DNA from: DATMER01 sp963741305
GTDB lineage: Bacteria > Acidobacteriota > Thermoanaerobaculia > Multivoradales > UBA5704
DNA length: 64,000 nucleotides
Direction: 5' to 3'
Assembly (NCBI GenBank): GCA_963741305.1
Contig: CAVUHL010000003.1
Coordinates: 7,626,001 to 7,690,000, forward strand
The notes under the pieces: model-generated
Database searches by the model: none
Told to the model about the DNA's origin: nothing
The model's input: the letters and a program-made list of their open reading frames with translations, nothing else
Translations under genes and position numbers: made by a program
Part shown: positions 8,429 to 15,059 of the stretch, piece after piece
Layout: each line of letters begins with the position of its first letter
How positions within the stretch are numbered: position 1 is the stretch's first letter

Positions 8429-8462
8429 ACGCAAAACCTCTCCTTGGCGTAGAGTTCCTCCC

Positions 8463-9359
8463 GTGAACGCCTTCCTGGTGGGCCTGTTGCTGCTCGCCTC
8501 CCCGCCCTCCGCCATGGGCGGGGATGGGGAGGTAGCGCTGCGCCTGGAGAAGGGGAGCCTGACGCGCAACCAGATGGTCGCGATGGGCAAGGACGTGATC
8601 GTCGCGGGCGAAGCGCTCTCCGACGTGGCCGCCATGGAAGGCTCGGTGGAGGTCACGGGCCGGGTGGCCGGGGACGTGGTCGTGCTGGGTGGAGATGCGC
8701 GGCTCGGCCCGGAGGCACGGGTGGGAGGCGACATCTTCGTCCTCGGCGGGACGATCCAGGCCGCCCCCGGGGCGCACGCCGCGGGGCGGATGGTCTCCTA
8801 CCCTACGGCCTCCTCGGCCCTGGTGACGCTGGTGGAGGGTCCGAGCTTCGGCCTCGGTTTCACTTCGCCCCTGGTGCTGGGCACGAAGCTCGCGCTCCTG
8901 GCCGCCTGGGCGGCGCTCCTCCTGCTCCTCTTTGCCGCGACCGGCCGCCAGGTCCTCGAAACGGCGGACGGCGTCCGCCGCGAGCCCTTCCGCAGCTTCG
9001 CCACGGGCCTGACAGGCGTGCTCGCCCTGTTTTTGACAGCCATGTTCTTCAGCGCCTTCACCGGGGGCCTCGTGGGAGTGCCGCTGCTGGTGCTGGTGGT
9101 CCTTCTGGGGATGCTCCTCAAGCTCTGGGGGATGGTGGCGGTCTTCTACGCCCTGGGAGACTGGCTGGCCCGCCGCTTCCTCCACCGGCCCCGCATGCGC
9201 CCCTTGAACGCCGCGACCATCGGCCTCCTGGTCATGGGAGCCGTGAAGTTCCTCCCCTACGTCGGCATCTGGGTCTGGACCGCCGCCACCTTCATCGGCA
9301 TCGGCGCGGCCCTCTCGACCAAGTTCGGACGCCAGGAACCCTGGTTCGAGCTGGCGTAA
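8463..9359 (+). CDS. Bactofilin-like domain fused to membrane protein
   Basis: 298 residues from GTG 8463, starting with a signal-peptide-like stretch. Residues of about 20-105 are Gly/Val-rich short beta repeats (for example VEVTGRVAGDVVVLGGDARL) like the polymer-forming bactofilin/DUF583 fold. About four transmembrane helices follow between 130 and 290. Similar proteins are common beside ECF sigma/anti-sigma pairs, so it may belong to the same regulon. No enzymatic motif is seen. The start codon is uncertain because no strong Shine-Dalgarno sequence precedes it. Confidence 0.75.
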   Translation: MNAFLVGLLLLASPPSAMGGDGEVALRLEKGSLTRNQMVAMGKDVIVAGEALSDVAAMEGSVEVTGRVAGDVVVLGGDARLGPEARVGGDIFVLGGTIQAAPGAHAAGRMVSYPTASSALVTLVEGPSFGLGFTSPLVLGTKLALLAAWAALLLLLFAATGRQVLETADGVRREPFRSFATGLTGVLALFLTAMFFSAFTGGLVGVPLLVLVVLLGMLLKLWGMVAVFYALGDWLARRFLHRPRMRPLNAATIGLLVMGAVKFLPYVGIWVWTAATFIGIGAALSTKFGRQEPWFELA

Positions 9360-9445
9360 GCCTCGCCCTGGACATCTCTGCTCCCCTCTCCGTAAACCGA
9401 CCAGGCTGGCAGGGAGCCGGCCGGGTCTGAGGAGAGGAGCGAGTC

Positions 9446-10084
9446 ATGCACAACGCAGCGTTTGCCGATCACATGAAGAGATGGGGCCAGCTCACCGGAG
9501 GGGCGGTGGAGGACGCTTCCGACGCGGCCATCCTGCAGCCGAGGCAGGAAAGCCTGAGCCGGGCCCGGGCAGAAGCCTGGGAAGCCAAGCAGCGCCAGCG
9601 CCATCACCGCGCGGCGGCTCAGCAGGCCACCCGGGACCTCGAAGCGGCGATGGCGAGGGCGCAGGAAGCGGCCACCCGCCTCCAGCACGGTCTCCAGGGC
9701 AGGTTCGGAGCAACCAGCCCGAAGCTGGTCGCGTTCGGAGTGCGCCCCCGGCGCGCTGCCAAGGCGCGCGCACGCTCCAAAGCCCTGGAAGCGGTCGCCG
9801 CGCTGGCAGGGGGAGCGGCTCCCCAACACGCCGGCGAGCCCGCCATCCACGCAGCAGCCACTCATCCCGCAGGGGGAAACGCTCCCCGGGCCGAAGCGGA
9901 CGCTGCATCGACAGGGGGAGGCGTTCCCCAAGCCGAAGCAGACGCCGCCGCGCTCGCCCGGACAGCTCAAGCGGGAGGGGGAGAGGTTCCCCAGGCCGCG
10001 GTGAGGGTTGCAATGGGAGGGGGAGCGGCTCCCCCGGGCGTTGAAGGCGCGCCAATTGAGATTGGAGAGGCCGTACCTAATTGA
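9446..10084 (+). CDS. Hypothetical protein with Ala-rich helix and repetitive tail
   Basis: 212 residues with a good Shine-Dalgarno GAGGAG. Residues 1-115 are Ala/Arg/Gln-rich and predicted helical. The tail from about residue 120 is low-complexity Gly/Ala/Pro, encoded by five copies of the hairpin-prone DNA motif AGGGGGA-n5-TCCCC spaced by exact multiples of 21 bp. No family recognised and no signal peptide. The repetitive tail may be expanding DNA rather than a folded domain. Confidence 0.55.
   Translation: MHNAAFADHMKRWGQLTGGAVEDASDAAILQPRQESLSRARAEAWEAKQRQRHHRAAAQQATRDLEAAMARAQEAATRLQHGLQGRFGATSPKLVAFGVRPRRAAKARARSKALEAVAALAGGAAPQHAGEPAIHAAATHPAGGNAPRAEADAASTGGGVPQAEADAAALARTAQAGGGEVPQAAVRVAMGGGAAPPGVEGAPIEIGEAVPN
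9808..10035 (+). repeat. In-frame GGGGGA-TCCCC hairpin repeats, 63/42-bp spacing
   Basis: Copies begin at 9808, 9871, 9913, 9976 and 10018; the spacings are 63, 42, 63 and 42 bp. Each copy is a short self-complementary motif (first copy AGGGGGAGCGGCTCCCC). The order suggests duplication of a 105-bp block made of a 21-codon and a 14-codon unit. Confidence 0.8.
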
Positions 10085-10143
10085 CTCCTGATGTGGAGGG
10101 GGGTAGGCTGCCTCAAATCGGAAATTTCACAGGGAACAGCAAC

Positions 10144-10374
10144 ATGAGCTATAAAGACAGAATCACAATTGAACCTGGAAAGCGTGGCGGCAAACCATGC
10201 ATTCGGGGCTTACGTATTACTGTCTACGACATCCTGAGCTACTTGGCATCGGGCATGACCTACGATGAAATCCTGGAGGATTTCCCTTATCTCACCAGGG
10301 AAGACATCCTGGCGAGCCTCGAATTCGCAGCAGAGCGTGAAGGCGCTACGCTTCGGGCTGTCGCCTCGGCCTAG
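10144..10374 (+). CDS. DUF433 antitoxin
   Basis: 76 residues from ATG 10144. The sequence GKPCIRGLRITVYDIL followed by a helix-turn-helix (MTYDEILEDFPYLTREDI) is the DUF433 signature. DUF433 proteins pair with DUF5615 or PIN-like toxins as type II toxin-antitoxin systems, and the next gene is exactly such a partner, two bases away. The DNA is visibly lower in GC than its surroundings, in keeping with acquisition by transfer. Confidence 0.85.
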   Translation: MSYKDRITIEPGKRGGKPCIRGLRITVYDILSYLASGMTYDEILEDFPYLTREDILASLEFAAEREGATLRAVASA

Positions 10375-10376
10375 GC

Positions 10377-10709
10377 ATGAAGCTGCTTTTCGACCAGAAT
10401 CTCTCGCTTCGGCTGATTCACCGTTTGGCGGATTTGTATCCTGAATCCGATCACGTCTTTAAGTTGGGCCTACAGGAAGCTGACGATATCGAGGTATGGG
10501 AGCTCGCTCGTGAACGTGGGTTCATCATTACGAGCAAGGACTCGGACTTCAACGAGCTCAGCGTAGTGCATGGTTTTCCGCCCAAGGTGGTCTGGATACA
10601 TAGTGGGAACTGCTCCACAAGTGACATCGAGGAAATTTTGCGCGAGAAGTATGAGTCGGTTAGAGATCTCGAGCGGGATCCTAGCAAAGGAATACTTGAG
10701 TTGTTCTGA
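10377..10709 (+). CDS. DUF5615 PIN-like toxin
   Basis: 110 residues. LLFDQNLS at the N-terminus and ITSKDSDFNE in the middle carry the acidic residues of the PIN-like (Mut7-C/DUF5615) nuclease fold, a probable ribonuclease. Paired with the DUF433 antitoxin two bases upstream. Target RNA unknown. Lower GC than its flanks. Confidence 0.83.
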   Translation: MKLLFDQNLSLRLIHRLADLYPESDHVFKLGLQEADDIEVWELARERGFIITSKDSDFNELSVVHGFPPKVVWIHSGNCSTSDIEEILREKYESVRDLERDPSKGILELF

Positions 10710-10742
10710 ACCGTGACGGACTTCGATAATGGAATTCTCATC

Positions 10743-11288
10743 ATGATCCCCGCCGGCTATTTGGCAAAGAAGGTGGCACTGCGTGAAGACTGGCTCGCGG
10801 CGGCCGGGGTGGAGGATCTCTATTCGGTCAGCGGCTGTCTTTCGAAGGACTTCGCCGACTACATCCCTCACTGGAAGCACAACGGCTACTGGCTCTTCAA
10901 CTCGGTTGCGGACATTCAGTCCCTGGCGCGCGAGCTTTCCATCGATCTTTCGGATTGCCGGCTGTTCTACTACGAAGTCTTCGAGCTGGAGCTCGATGAC
11001 GAGACGATGAAGTGGCAGGCTTTCGAGCCCGAAGCCTTCGGGACCGCGGTTGTCCCTCCGGCCGACTGGCACCTCGAGGGGTATGACGTGGTTGCGTTCT
11101 CTGCTCGCTCCAGCGCTGAGTGCTCCCCTCTCTCCTGCAATTCTCTTGCGGAGACCGTCCCGACCAACCGCCACTGCCTGCTGGAGACGCTGGACGAGGC
11201 CAAACAGCTCCTCGAGAGTGGCGCGTTCGCGAACAAGGAACCGGGACCCTTCCGCATCTTCGCGGTCTATACGGACCAGAGGGTATGA
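10743..11288 (+). CDS. Conserved hypothetical protein with CSPLSC motif
   Basis: 181 residues from ATG 10743; a GTG at 10713 would add ten residues. The opening MIPAGYLAKKV and the stretch VFSARSSAECSPLSCNS-like region (here VVAFSARSSAECSPLSCNS) with two nearby cysteines belong to a family I have seen annotated only as hypothetical. No transmembrane segment or signal peptide. Function unknown; the paired Cys could bind a metal, which is speculation. Confidence 0.6.
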   Translation: MIPAGYLAKKVALREDWLAAAGVEDLYSVSGCLSKDFADYIPHWKHNGYWLFNSVADIQSLARELSIDLSDCRLFYYEVFELELDDETMKWQAFEPEAFGTAVVPPADWHLEGYDVVAFSARSSAECSPLSCNSLAETVPTNRHCLLETLDEAKQLLESGAFANKEPGPFRIFAVYTDQRV

Positions 11289-11295
11289 TGGCACC

Positions 11296-11754
11296 ATGAA
11301 CCTTTCCATTCTGCTGTTGCTCGTTGCGCTCGCACCCGCCGAAACGGCGGCTCCGCCCTCTTCGGTCCAGGATCTCGCGTGGATGTCCGGCTGCTGGGCG
11401 AGTATCGACGGCGAGCCCGGTTCGGGCGAAACCTGGACGGCTCCCGCCGGTGGGACGCTCCTTGGAGTCGGCCGGACGGTGAAGCGCGGGAAGACCGTAT
11501 CCCACGAGTTCATGCAGATCCGCGAGACCGGGCCCGGACAGATCGCGTTCATCGCCCTTCCGTCAGGCCAGAGCGAAGCCAGTTTTCCCCTTGTCCGCTT
11601 GTCCGGCCAGGAAGCCGTGTTCGAGAACCCGCAGCATGATTTTCCCCAAAGGGTGATCTACCGCCGCAACGGGGACCTCCTTACTGGACGTGTCGAGGGC
11701 AGTGAGGGCGGCGAGACCAAAGGATTCGATTTCCCGCTGAAGCGCTGTCAGTAG
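11296..11754 (+). CDS. Exported DUF6265-family protein
   Basis: 152 residues with a signal peptide (about 1-18). The mature part begins LAWMSGCWAS and contains ETWTAPAGGTLLGVGRT, the pattern of the DUF6265/lipocalin-like family of secreted beta-barrel proteins. Ligand unknown. It starts seven bases after the previous gene and ends 16 bases before the next, so these genes may be co-transcribed. Confidence 0.75.
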   Translation: MNLSILLLLVALAPAETAAPPSSVQDLAWMSGCWASIDGEPGSGETWTAPAGGTLLGVGRTVKRGKTVSHEFMQIRETGPGQIAFIALPSGQSEASFPLVRLSGQEAVFENPQHDFPQRVIYRRNGDLLTGRVEGSEGGETKGFDFPLKRCQ

Positions 11755-11770
11755 ACCGAAGGAGGTGAGC

Positions 11771-12376
11771 ATGGAAACTGAGTGGTTCTATATGGAAGGG
11801 ACACAGCGGCAAGGCCCGATGGACCTCGAGACGCTGGTGAGTGCGCTGCGCAGGGCCTCGGCGCCACACGCAGTAGCCGTTTGGCGCGAAGGGATGGCGC
11901 AGTGGAGAGCGGCGGGAGACGTGCCCGAGATCAGCCAGAGGCTTCCTCCTCCCCCGGTCCAGGGCGGCGGGGTGCCCTTCGATGACGCCGAGGCCATCGC
12001 CCGGCTCTATCGGCGGCTCGTCCTTCTGGTGGGAGCTCAGCTCCTCGTGGGCACTTTCTCTCGGACTCTCGCGGGACCAGAGATCTCGCAGGGAATGGCC
12101 GTGCTGACGCTGATCATCTCCGTGGGGCTGCTTGGTATCAGCGTGGCAATGGTGGTCACCACATACAGGCTTGCCCGTTACCTGGGAGCTGGGGCGCCGG
12201 TGCTGTGGGCGGTCGCCATGTTCATCCCCTGCATCAACATCCTCGTGCTCCTGGCCCTCAGCTCCAGAGCCCAGACATGGTGCCGGCAGTATGGAATCAA
12301 GGTCGGCCTCCTCGGTCCGACCAAGGAGAGCATCGAAGAGGTCCGGCGGCGTGGAACCACCTCGGCGTTCGATTGA
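11771..12376 (+). CDS. GYF_2-domain membrane protein
   Basis: 201 residues. ATG 11771 follows the excellent Shine-Dalgarno GGAGGTGA. Residues 3-58 match the bacterial GYF_2 (DUF4339) domain: EWFYMEGTQRQGPMDLETL and W-R. Three or four hydrophobic helices follow (about 85-175). GYF_2 domains are thought to bind short peptides; the membrane part resembles small channel-like or DUF805-type proteins, but no function can be assigned. Confidence 0.75.
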   Translation: METEWFYMEGTQRQGPMDLETLVSALRRASAPHAVAVWREGMAQWRAAGDVPEISQRLPPPPVQGGGVPFDDAEAIARLYRRLVLLVGAQLLVGTFSRTLAGPEISQGMAVLTLIISVGLLGISVAMVVTTYRLARYLGAGAPVLWAVAMFIPCINILVLLALSSRAQTWCRQYGIKVGLLGPTKESIEEVRRRGTTSAFD

Positions 12377-12394
12377 GTGAAAGGGAGGCTCGTC

Positions 12395-12949
12395 ATGTTG
12401 CATCGTATTGCGGTCCTTGGCTTGGCGTGTTGTGTCTGGGCAGGTGCTCTCCATGCACAGGTTGGCAGCGCGAGCGGCAAAGGAACGATCGAGCGGATCG
12501 TCGAGCCGATGACCGGCAAAAGCGAGCAGGTGACCTTCCAGCCGCGTTACTCGTACGCCTATTCAGAGACCGCGGCTGGGACGAGCTTTACCTGGATCGT
12601 CCTGACCGAGAAGGAGCCCCCGTTGAAGGCCTGGGCGGCCGCGAAGGACCGTGCCGAGGCGCGGCGGCTCTGGTGCGAGGCGGAAAAGGCGTCCTTTGTC
12701 GCCGTGAAGCTGGACGCGGACTGGAAAGTCGATCTGTATTTCCTCTGCCCGGCGAACGGTGCCGTGAACACCGAGATGCTGAGCTCCTGGAACGGGCTCG
12801 AAAGCGTCGTCGTCGATTTCGAGGTCCGCGATGGAAAGAAGCTGAAAGGTACGCTGCGCACGGGCAGCGGCGCTTGTGGGGACGGGGAGGCCTGGACCTA
12901 CTGCACGCCGACGGGCGACTACACGTTCGATGCTCCTCTTTCGAAATGA
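12395..12949 (+). CDS. Secreted hypothetical protein
   Basis: 184 residues from ATG 12395, preceded by GGGAGG; a GTG at 12377 is less likely. A signal peptide ends at about ALHAQ (residue 20). The mature part is beta-rich with a few cysteines (LWCEAEK, YFLCPANG, GSGACGDGEAWTYC) that could form disulfides in the periplasm. No family recognised. Confidence 0.6.
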   Translation: MLHRIAVLGLACCVWAGALHAQVGSASGKGTIERIVEPMTGKSEQVTFQPRYSYAYSETAAGTSFTWIVLTEKEPPLKAWAAAKDRAEARRLWCEAEKASFVAVKLDADWKVDLYFLCPANGAVNTEMLSSWNGLESVVVDFEVRDGKKLKGTLRTGSGACGDGEAWTYCTPTGDYTFDAPLSK

Positions 12950-12952
12950 CGC

Positions 12953-12981
12953 TTGACAATAGGAATCGTTTGCCCTATCTT
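12953..12981 (+). promoter_or_regulatory. Strong sigma-70-type promoter
   Basis: TTGACA (12953-12958), a 17-nt spacer and TATCTT (12976-12981). Transcription would start near 12988, 20 nt before a short ORF and about 110 nt before a structured element ending in a terminator. Confidence 0.7.
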
Positions 12982-13007
12982 CCCTTTCCCTGAACGAGGA
13001 AACCATC

Positions 13008-13097
13008 ATGAAGCCACAAACGATCTCAACCGCGAACCTGCTTGAAAAGCTCTGTCGGCCTGACAGCTGGCTCGGCGTGCAGGGAGATCGACCCTAG
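13008..13097 (+). CDS. 29-residue short ORF in a compact transcript
   Basis: Starts ATG with GAGGAAA upstream and encodes MKPQTISTANLLEKLCRPDS followed by nine more residues. It sits between a consensus promoter and a terminator, so it is transcribed if the promoter works. It could be a leader peptide, a small protein, or chance inside a non-coding RNA. No homologue recognised. Confidence 0.35.
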   Translation: MKPQTISTANLLEKLCRPDSWLGVQGDRP

Positions 13098-13163
13098 AAA
13101 GCGGAAACATCCGGCGTTATGCCGGCCTTCCGGGGTCGAACCCCGGAAGGCCTTTTCGCTTTT
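13098..13163 (+). terminator. Two-hairpin RNA element with intrinsic terminator
   Basis: A perfect 13-bp stem (13124-13136 with 13140-13152) with a 3-nt loop is followed by TTTTCGCTTTT. A smaller hairpin CCGGC-GTTAT-GCCGG precedes and abuts it, and AAAGCG near 13099 can pair with CGCTTT near 13157, giving a three-way-junction alternative. At least a terminator; possibly the 3' domain of a small RNA begun at about 12988. Confidence 0.7.
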
Positions 13164-13281
13164 CTGGGGGTAACCATTCTGTGGATAACGTCCGCCCTTC
13201 TCCGGCGGCGCCCGTGCCTCACTTCGTGTGATCGGTAGCGTGCGTTCCGCATAACGGGTTCTAAGGGGGCGGGCTTAACCA

Positions 13282-13357
13282 GCAAGGCTGGCTCAGCCAG
13301 GTAGAGCACCAGACTGATAATCTGGAAATTCGGAGGTTCGAATCCTTCGCCTTAGCA
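13282..13357 (+). tRNA. tRNA-Ile(GAU)-like cloverleaf, aberrant
   Basis: All arms can be drawn. Acceptor GCAAGGC pairs with GCCTT-A-GC with one bulged A; D-arm GCTC/GAGC; anticodon stem CCAGA/TCTGG with loop CTGATAA (anticodon GAT); T-arm GGAGG-TTCGAAT-CCTTC. Deviations are the bulged acceptor, a six-nt variable loop and no CCA. The tail repeats AGCAAGG. It could be a decayed tRNA-Ile gene or a tRNA-like non-coding RNA; the slipin gene downstream favours the latter, by inference. Confidence 0.55.
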
Positions 13358-13378
13358 AGGTAGCAAGGTTTTCCGGAG

Positions 13379-13470
13379 GGCGGGTTCCGCAACCCGCCGG
13401 CCGCCGTGAAGCTTGCGGCGGCAGCATGCGACGGCGCTCTGCGGCGCCGCCGACCCGGCCGCGACAAAAC
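13379..13470 (+). other. Hairpin-rich intergenic segment before slipin gene
   Basis: Three successive GC-rich hairpins are visible: GGCGGGTT-CCGC-AACCCGCC near 13380-13400, GCCGCC/GGCGGC around a HindIII-like AAGCTT, and GGCGC-TCTGC-GGCGCC. No reading frame longer than about 30 codons crosses 13098-13584 in a convincing way. Together with the tRNA-like element this looks like structured RNA or a leader rather than spacer DNA. Confidence 0.45.
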
Positions 13471-13584
13471 GTTGTGAAGGCGGAGTCGTCGCGGTCTTGG
13501 GCGGCGCCCCGCGCCCGAGATGTGGCGGAGCGGTGCCTTAGTTAGCCCTCCGGAGGCCGTTTCTCAGAGAAAGCGAGGTGGAGC

Positions 13585-14688
13585 ATGGGTGTGAGGTTGA
13601 TCAAGGTGGAGACGTATGAGCGTGGCCTGGTCTTCGTGGATGGCGCGTTCTCGCGGCTGCTCGCGCCGGGCCGTCATTTCGTGACGGAGCCGCTGCGGAG
13701 CCTGCAGGTGGAAAAGGTTTCCATCCGTCAGCCGTGGCTGCGCCATCGCGACCTGGAAGTGATCGTGAAGTCCGGGGCGCTCGCGGGCCAGGCCCTGGTG
13801 CTGGATATCAAGGACCACGAGCGCGCGCTGGTCTGGATCGACGGCCGTCTCGACTCCGTGCGCGGCACCGGGCTGTACGCGGTCTGGACCCTGTTCCATG
13901 AGATCCGTGTCGAGCTGATCGATGCGCGGCCGGTGCGTTTCGAGCATCCGGAGCTGGCGAAGGTGTTGGCGGCCGAGAGCGGGACGCTGCTTCTGGAGTC
14001 CGCGACCGTGGCTTCCGGCTGGGTCGGCCTGGTCTTCGTGAACGGGCGTCTGGCCGAGTCGCTGGCGCCGGGCCTGCACGCGTTCTGGCGGGGCGAGGGC
14101 AATTTGCGGATCGTTCAGTTCGACCTGCGCGAGCAGTCGGTGGACATCTCCGGCCAGGAGATCATGACCGCTGACAAGGTGACCTTGCGAATGAACGCGG
14201 TGGTCACCTACCGGGTCGCGGACCCGGTGAAGGCGATCACCGAGGTCGAGGGTTACGCCCAGGCGCTGTACCGTCAGGCGCAGCTCGCTTTGCGGGCCGT
14301 GGTGGGCACCCGCGAGCTCGACGCGCTGCTGTCCGACAAGGACGGCGTCGTGGCCGAGCTGGAGGGGATGGTGCGTGCCCGGGCCGAGTCGCTGGGCATC
14401 GAGGTGCGCACGGTGGGTCTGCGCGACGTCATCCTGCCGGGCGAGATGAGGGAGATCCTGAACCGGGTGACGGAAGCCCGGAAGGCCGCGGAGGCCGCCC
14501 TCATCACGCGCAGGGAGGAGACCGCCGCGATCCGCTCGCAGGCCAACACCGCGCGGCTCTACGAGTCGAACCCGACTCTGATGCGGCTGCGCGAGCTGGA
14601 AGTCCTGGAGCGGGTCACCGAGAAGGCCAACCTGTCAGTCATCCTGGGCGACGGCGGCCTGGCCGACCGGGTCATCAAGATGTTGTAG
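13585..14688 (+). CDS. Slipin/SPFH-domain protein with tandem N-terminal motifs
   Basis: 367 residues. The SPFH/band-7 core lies at about 170-330 (VDISGQEIMTADKVTLRMNA, then the helical EARKAAEAAL region). The N-terminal half carries three copies of a short motif: RGLVFVDGAFSRLLAPGRHF, RALVWIDGRLDSVRGTGLYA and GLVFVNGRLAESLAPGLHAF. No transmembrane helix is obvious. Slipins of this N-terminally extended type occur in RNA-repair (RtcR/RtcB) loci of other bacteria; neither gene is seen here. It is preceded by a purine-rich Shine-Dalgarno GAGGTGG. Confidence 0.85.
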   Translation: MGVRLIKVETYERGLVFVDGAFSRLLAPGRHFVTEPLRSLQVEKVSIRQPWLRHRDLEVIVKSGALAGQALVLDIKDHERALVWIDGRLDSVRGTGLYAVWTLFHEIRVELIDARPVRFEHPELAKVLAAESGTLLLESATVASGWVGLVFVNGRLAESLAPGLHAFWRGEGNLRIVQFDLREQSVDISGQEIMTADKVTLRMNAVVTYRVADPVKAITEVEGYAQALYRQAQLALRAVVGTRELDALLSDKDGVVAELEGMVRARAESLGIEVRTVGLRDVILPGEMREILNRVTEARKAAEAALITRREETAAIRSQANTARLYESNPTLMRLRELEVLERVTEKANLSVILGDGGLADRVIKML

Positions 14689-14690
14689 CC

Positions 14691-14730
14691 GGGTGGCGCC
14701 ATCCCGCCGGGGGTGGCGCCATCCAGGCGG
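14691..14730. repeat. Two tandem 20-bp copies of GGGTGGCGCCATCC
   Basis: Units 14691-14710 and 14711-14730 are identical at 18 of 20 positions and each contains the palindrome TGGCGCCA. They lie between two convergent genes, where they could form hairpins that stop transcription from either side. Confidence 0.6.
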
Positions 14731-14735
14731 CCGTC

Positions 14736-15059
14736 TTACGTATTCGGATCGTTGAGAACGTAGGGGTCGGACTTGTAGGGCGTGCCGTTCTGCTCCGCGA
14801 AAAGGGTGTAGTAGATGAACTGAGCCGAAACGGCCTGGTTGCTGTCGGTCACCTGGATCGACTGGTCGTTGACCGTGATGTTGCTGAATGCTCCGTCCGG
14901 GTCGAAGACAATGTTTTTGAAGATCCACCCGCTCTGGCCGCTGGCCGGAACCCAGATGATCGTGTCGGTGCCGAAGGCGGCAATCACAGTCTCCTGGTCG
15001 ACGGTGATCGGCGGCATGTTGCCGGGGGTGAGCGTCACGTTGACGGTGTAGGTTGCCAT
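14736..15059 (-). CDS. Hypothetical 107-residue protein
   Basis: Starts ATG at 15059 with AGGAGATAG upstream, inside the end of the kinase gene (25-nt overlap), so translation is coupled to it. The sequence is beta-rich and acidic (MATYTVNVTLTPGNMPPITV at the start) and lacks a signal peptide or membrane segment. No family recognised. Its coupling makes a role with the cyclase-kinase-TPR protein plausible, for example as a substrate or partner; this is inference. Confidence 0.65.
   Translation of the reverse strand: MATYTVNVTLTPGNMPPITVDQETVIAAFGTDTIIWVPASGQSGWIFKNIVFDPDGAFSNITVNDQSIQVTDSNQAVSAQFIYYTLFAEQNGTPYKSDPYVLNDPNT

Noticed and set aside
13060..13090. Sigma-54 promoter near TGGCTCGGCGTGCAG
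   Set aside because: Spacing between GG and GC is eight bases, not ten.
13282..13357. Functional tRNA-Ile
   Set aside because: Bulged acceptor stem, six-base variable loop and missing CCA make ordinary function doubtful; recorded as tRNA-like instead.
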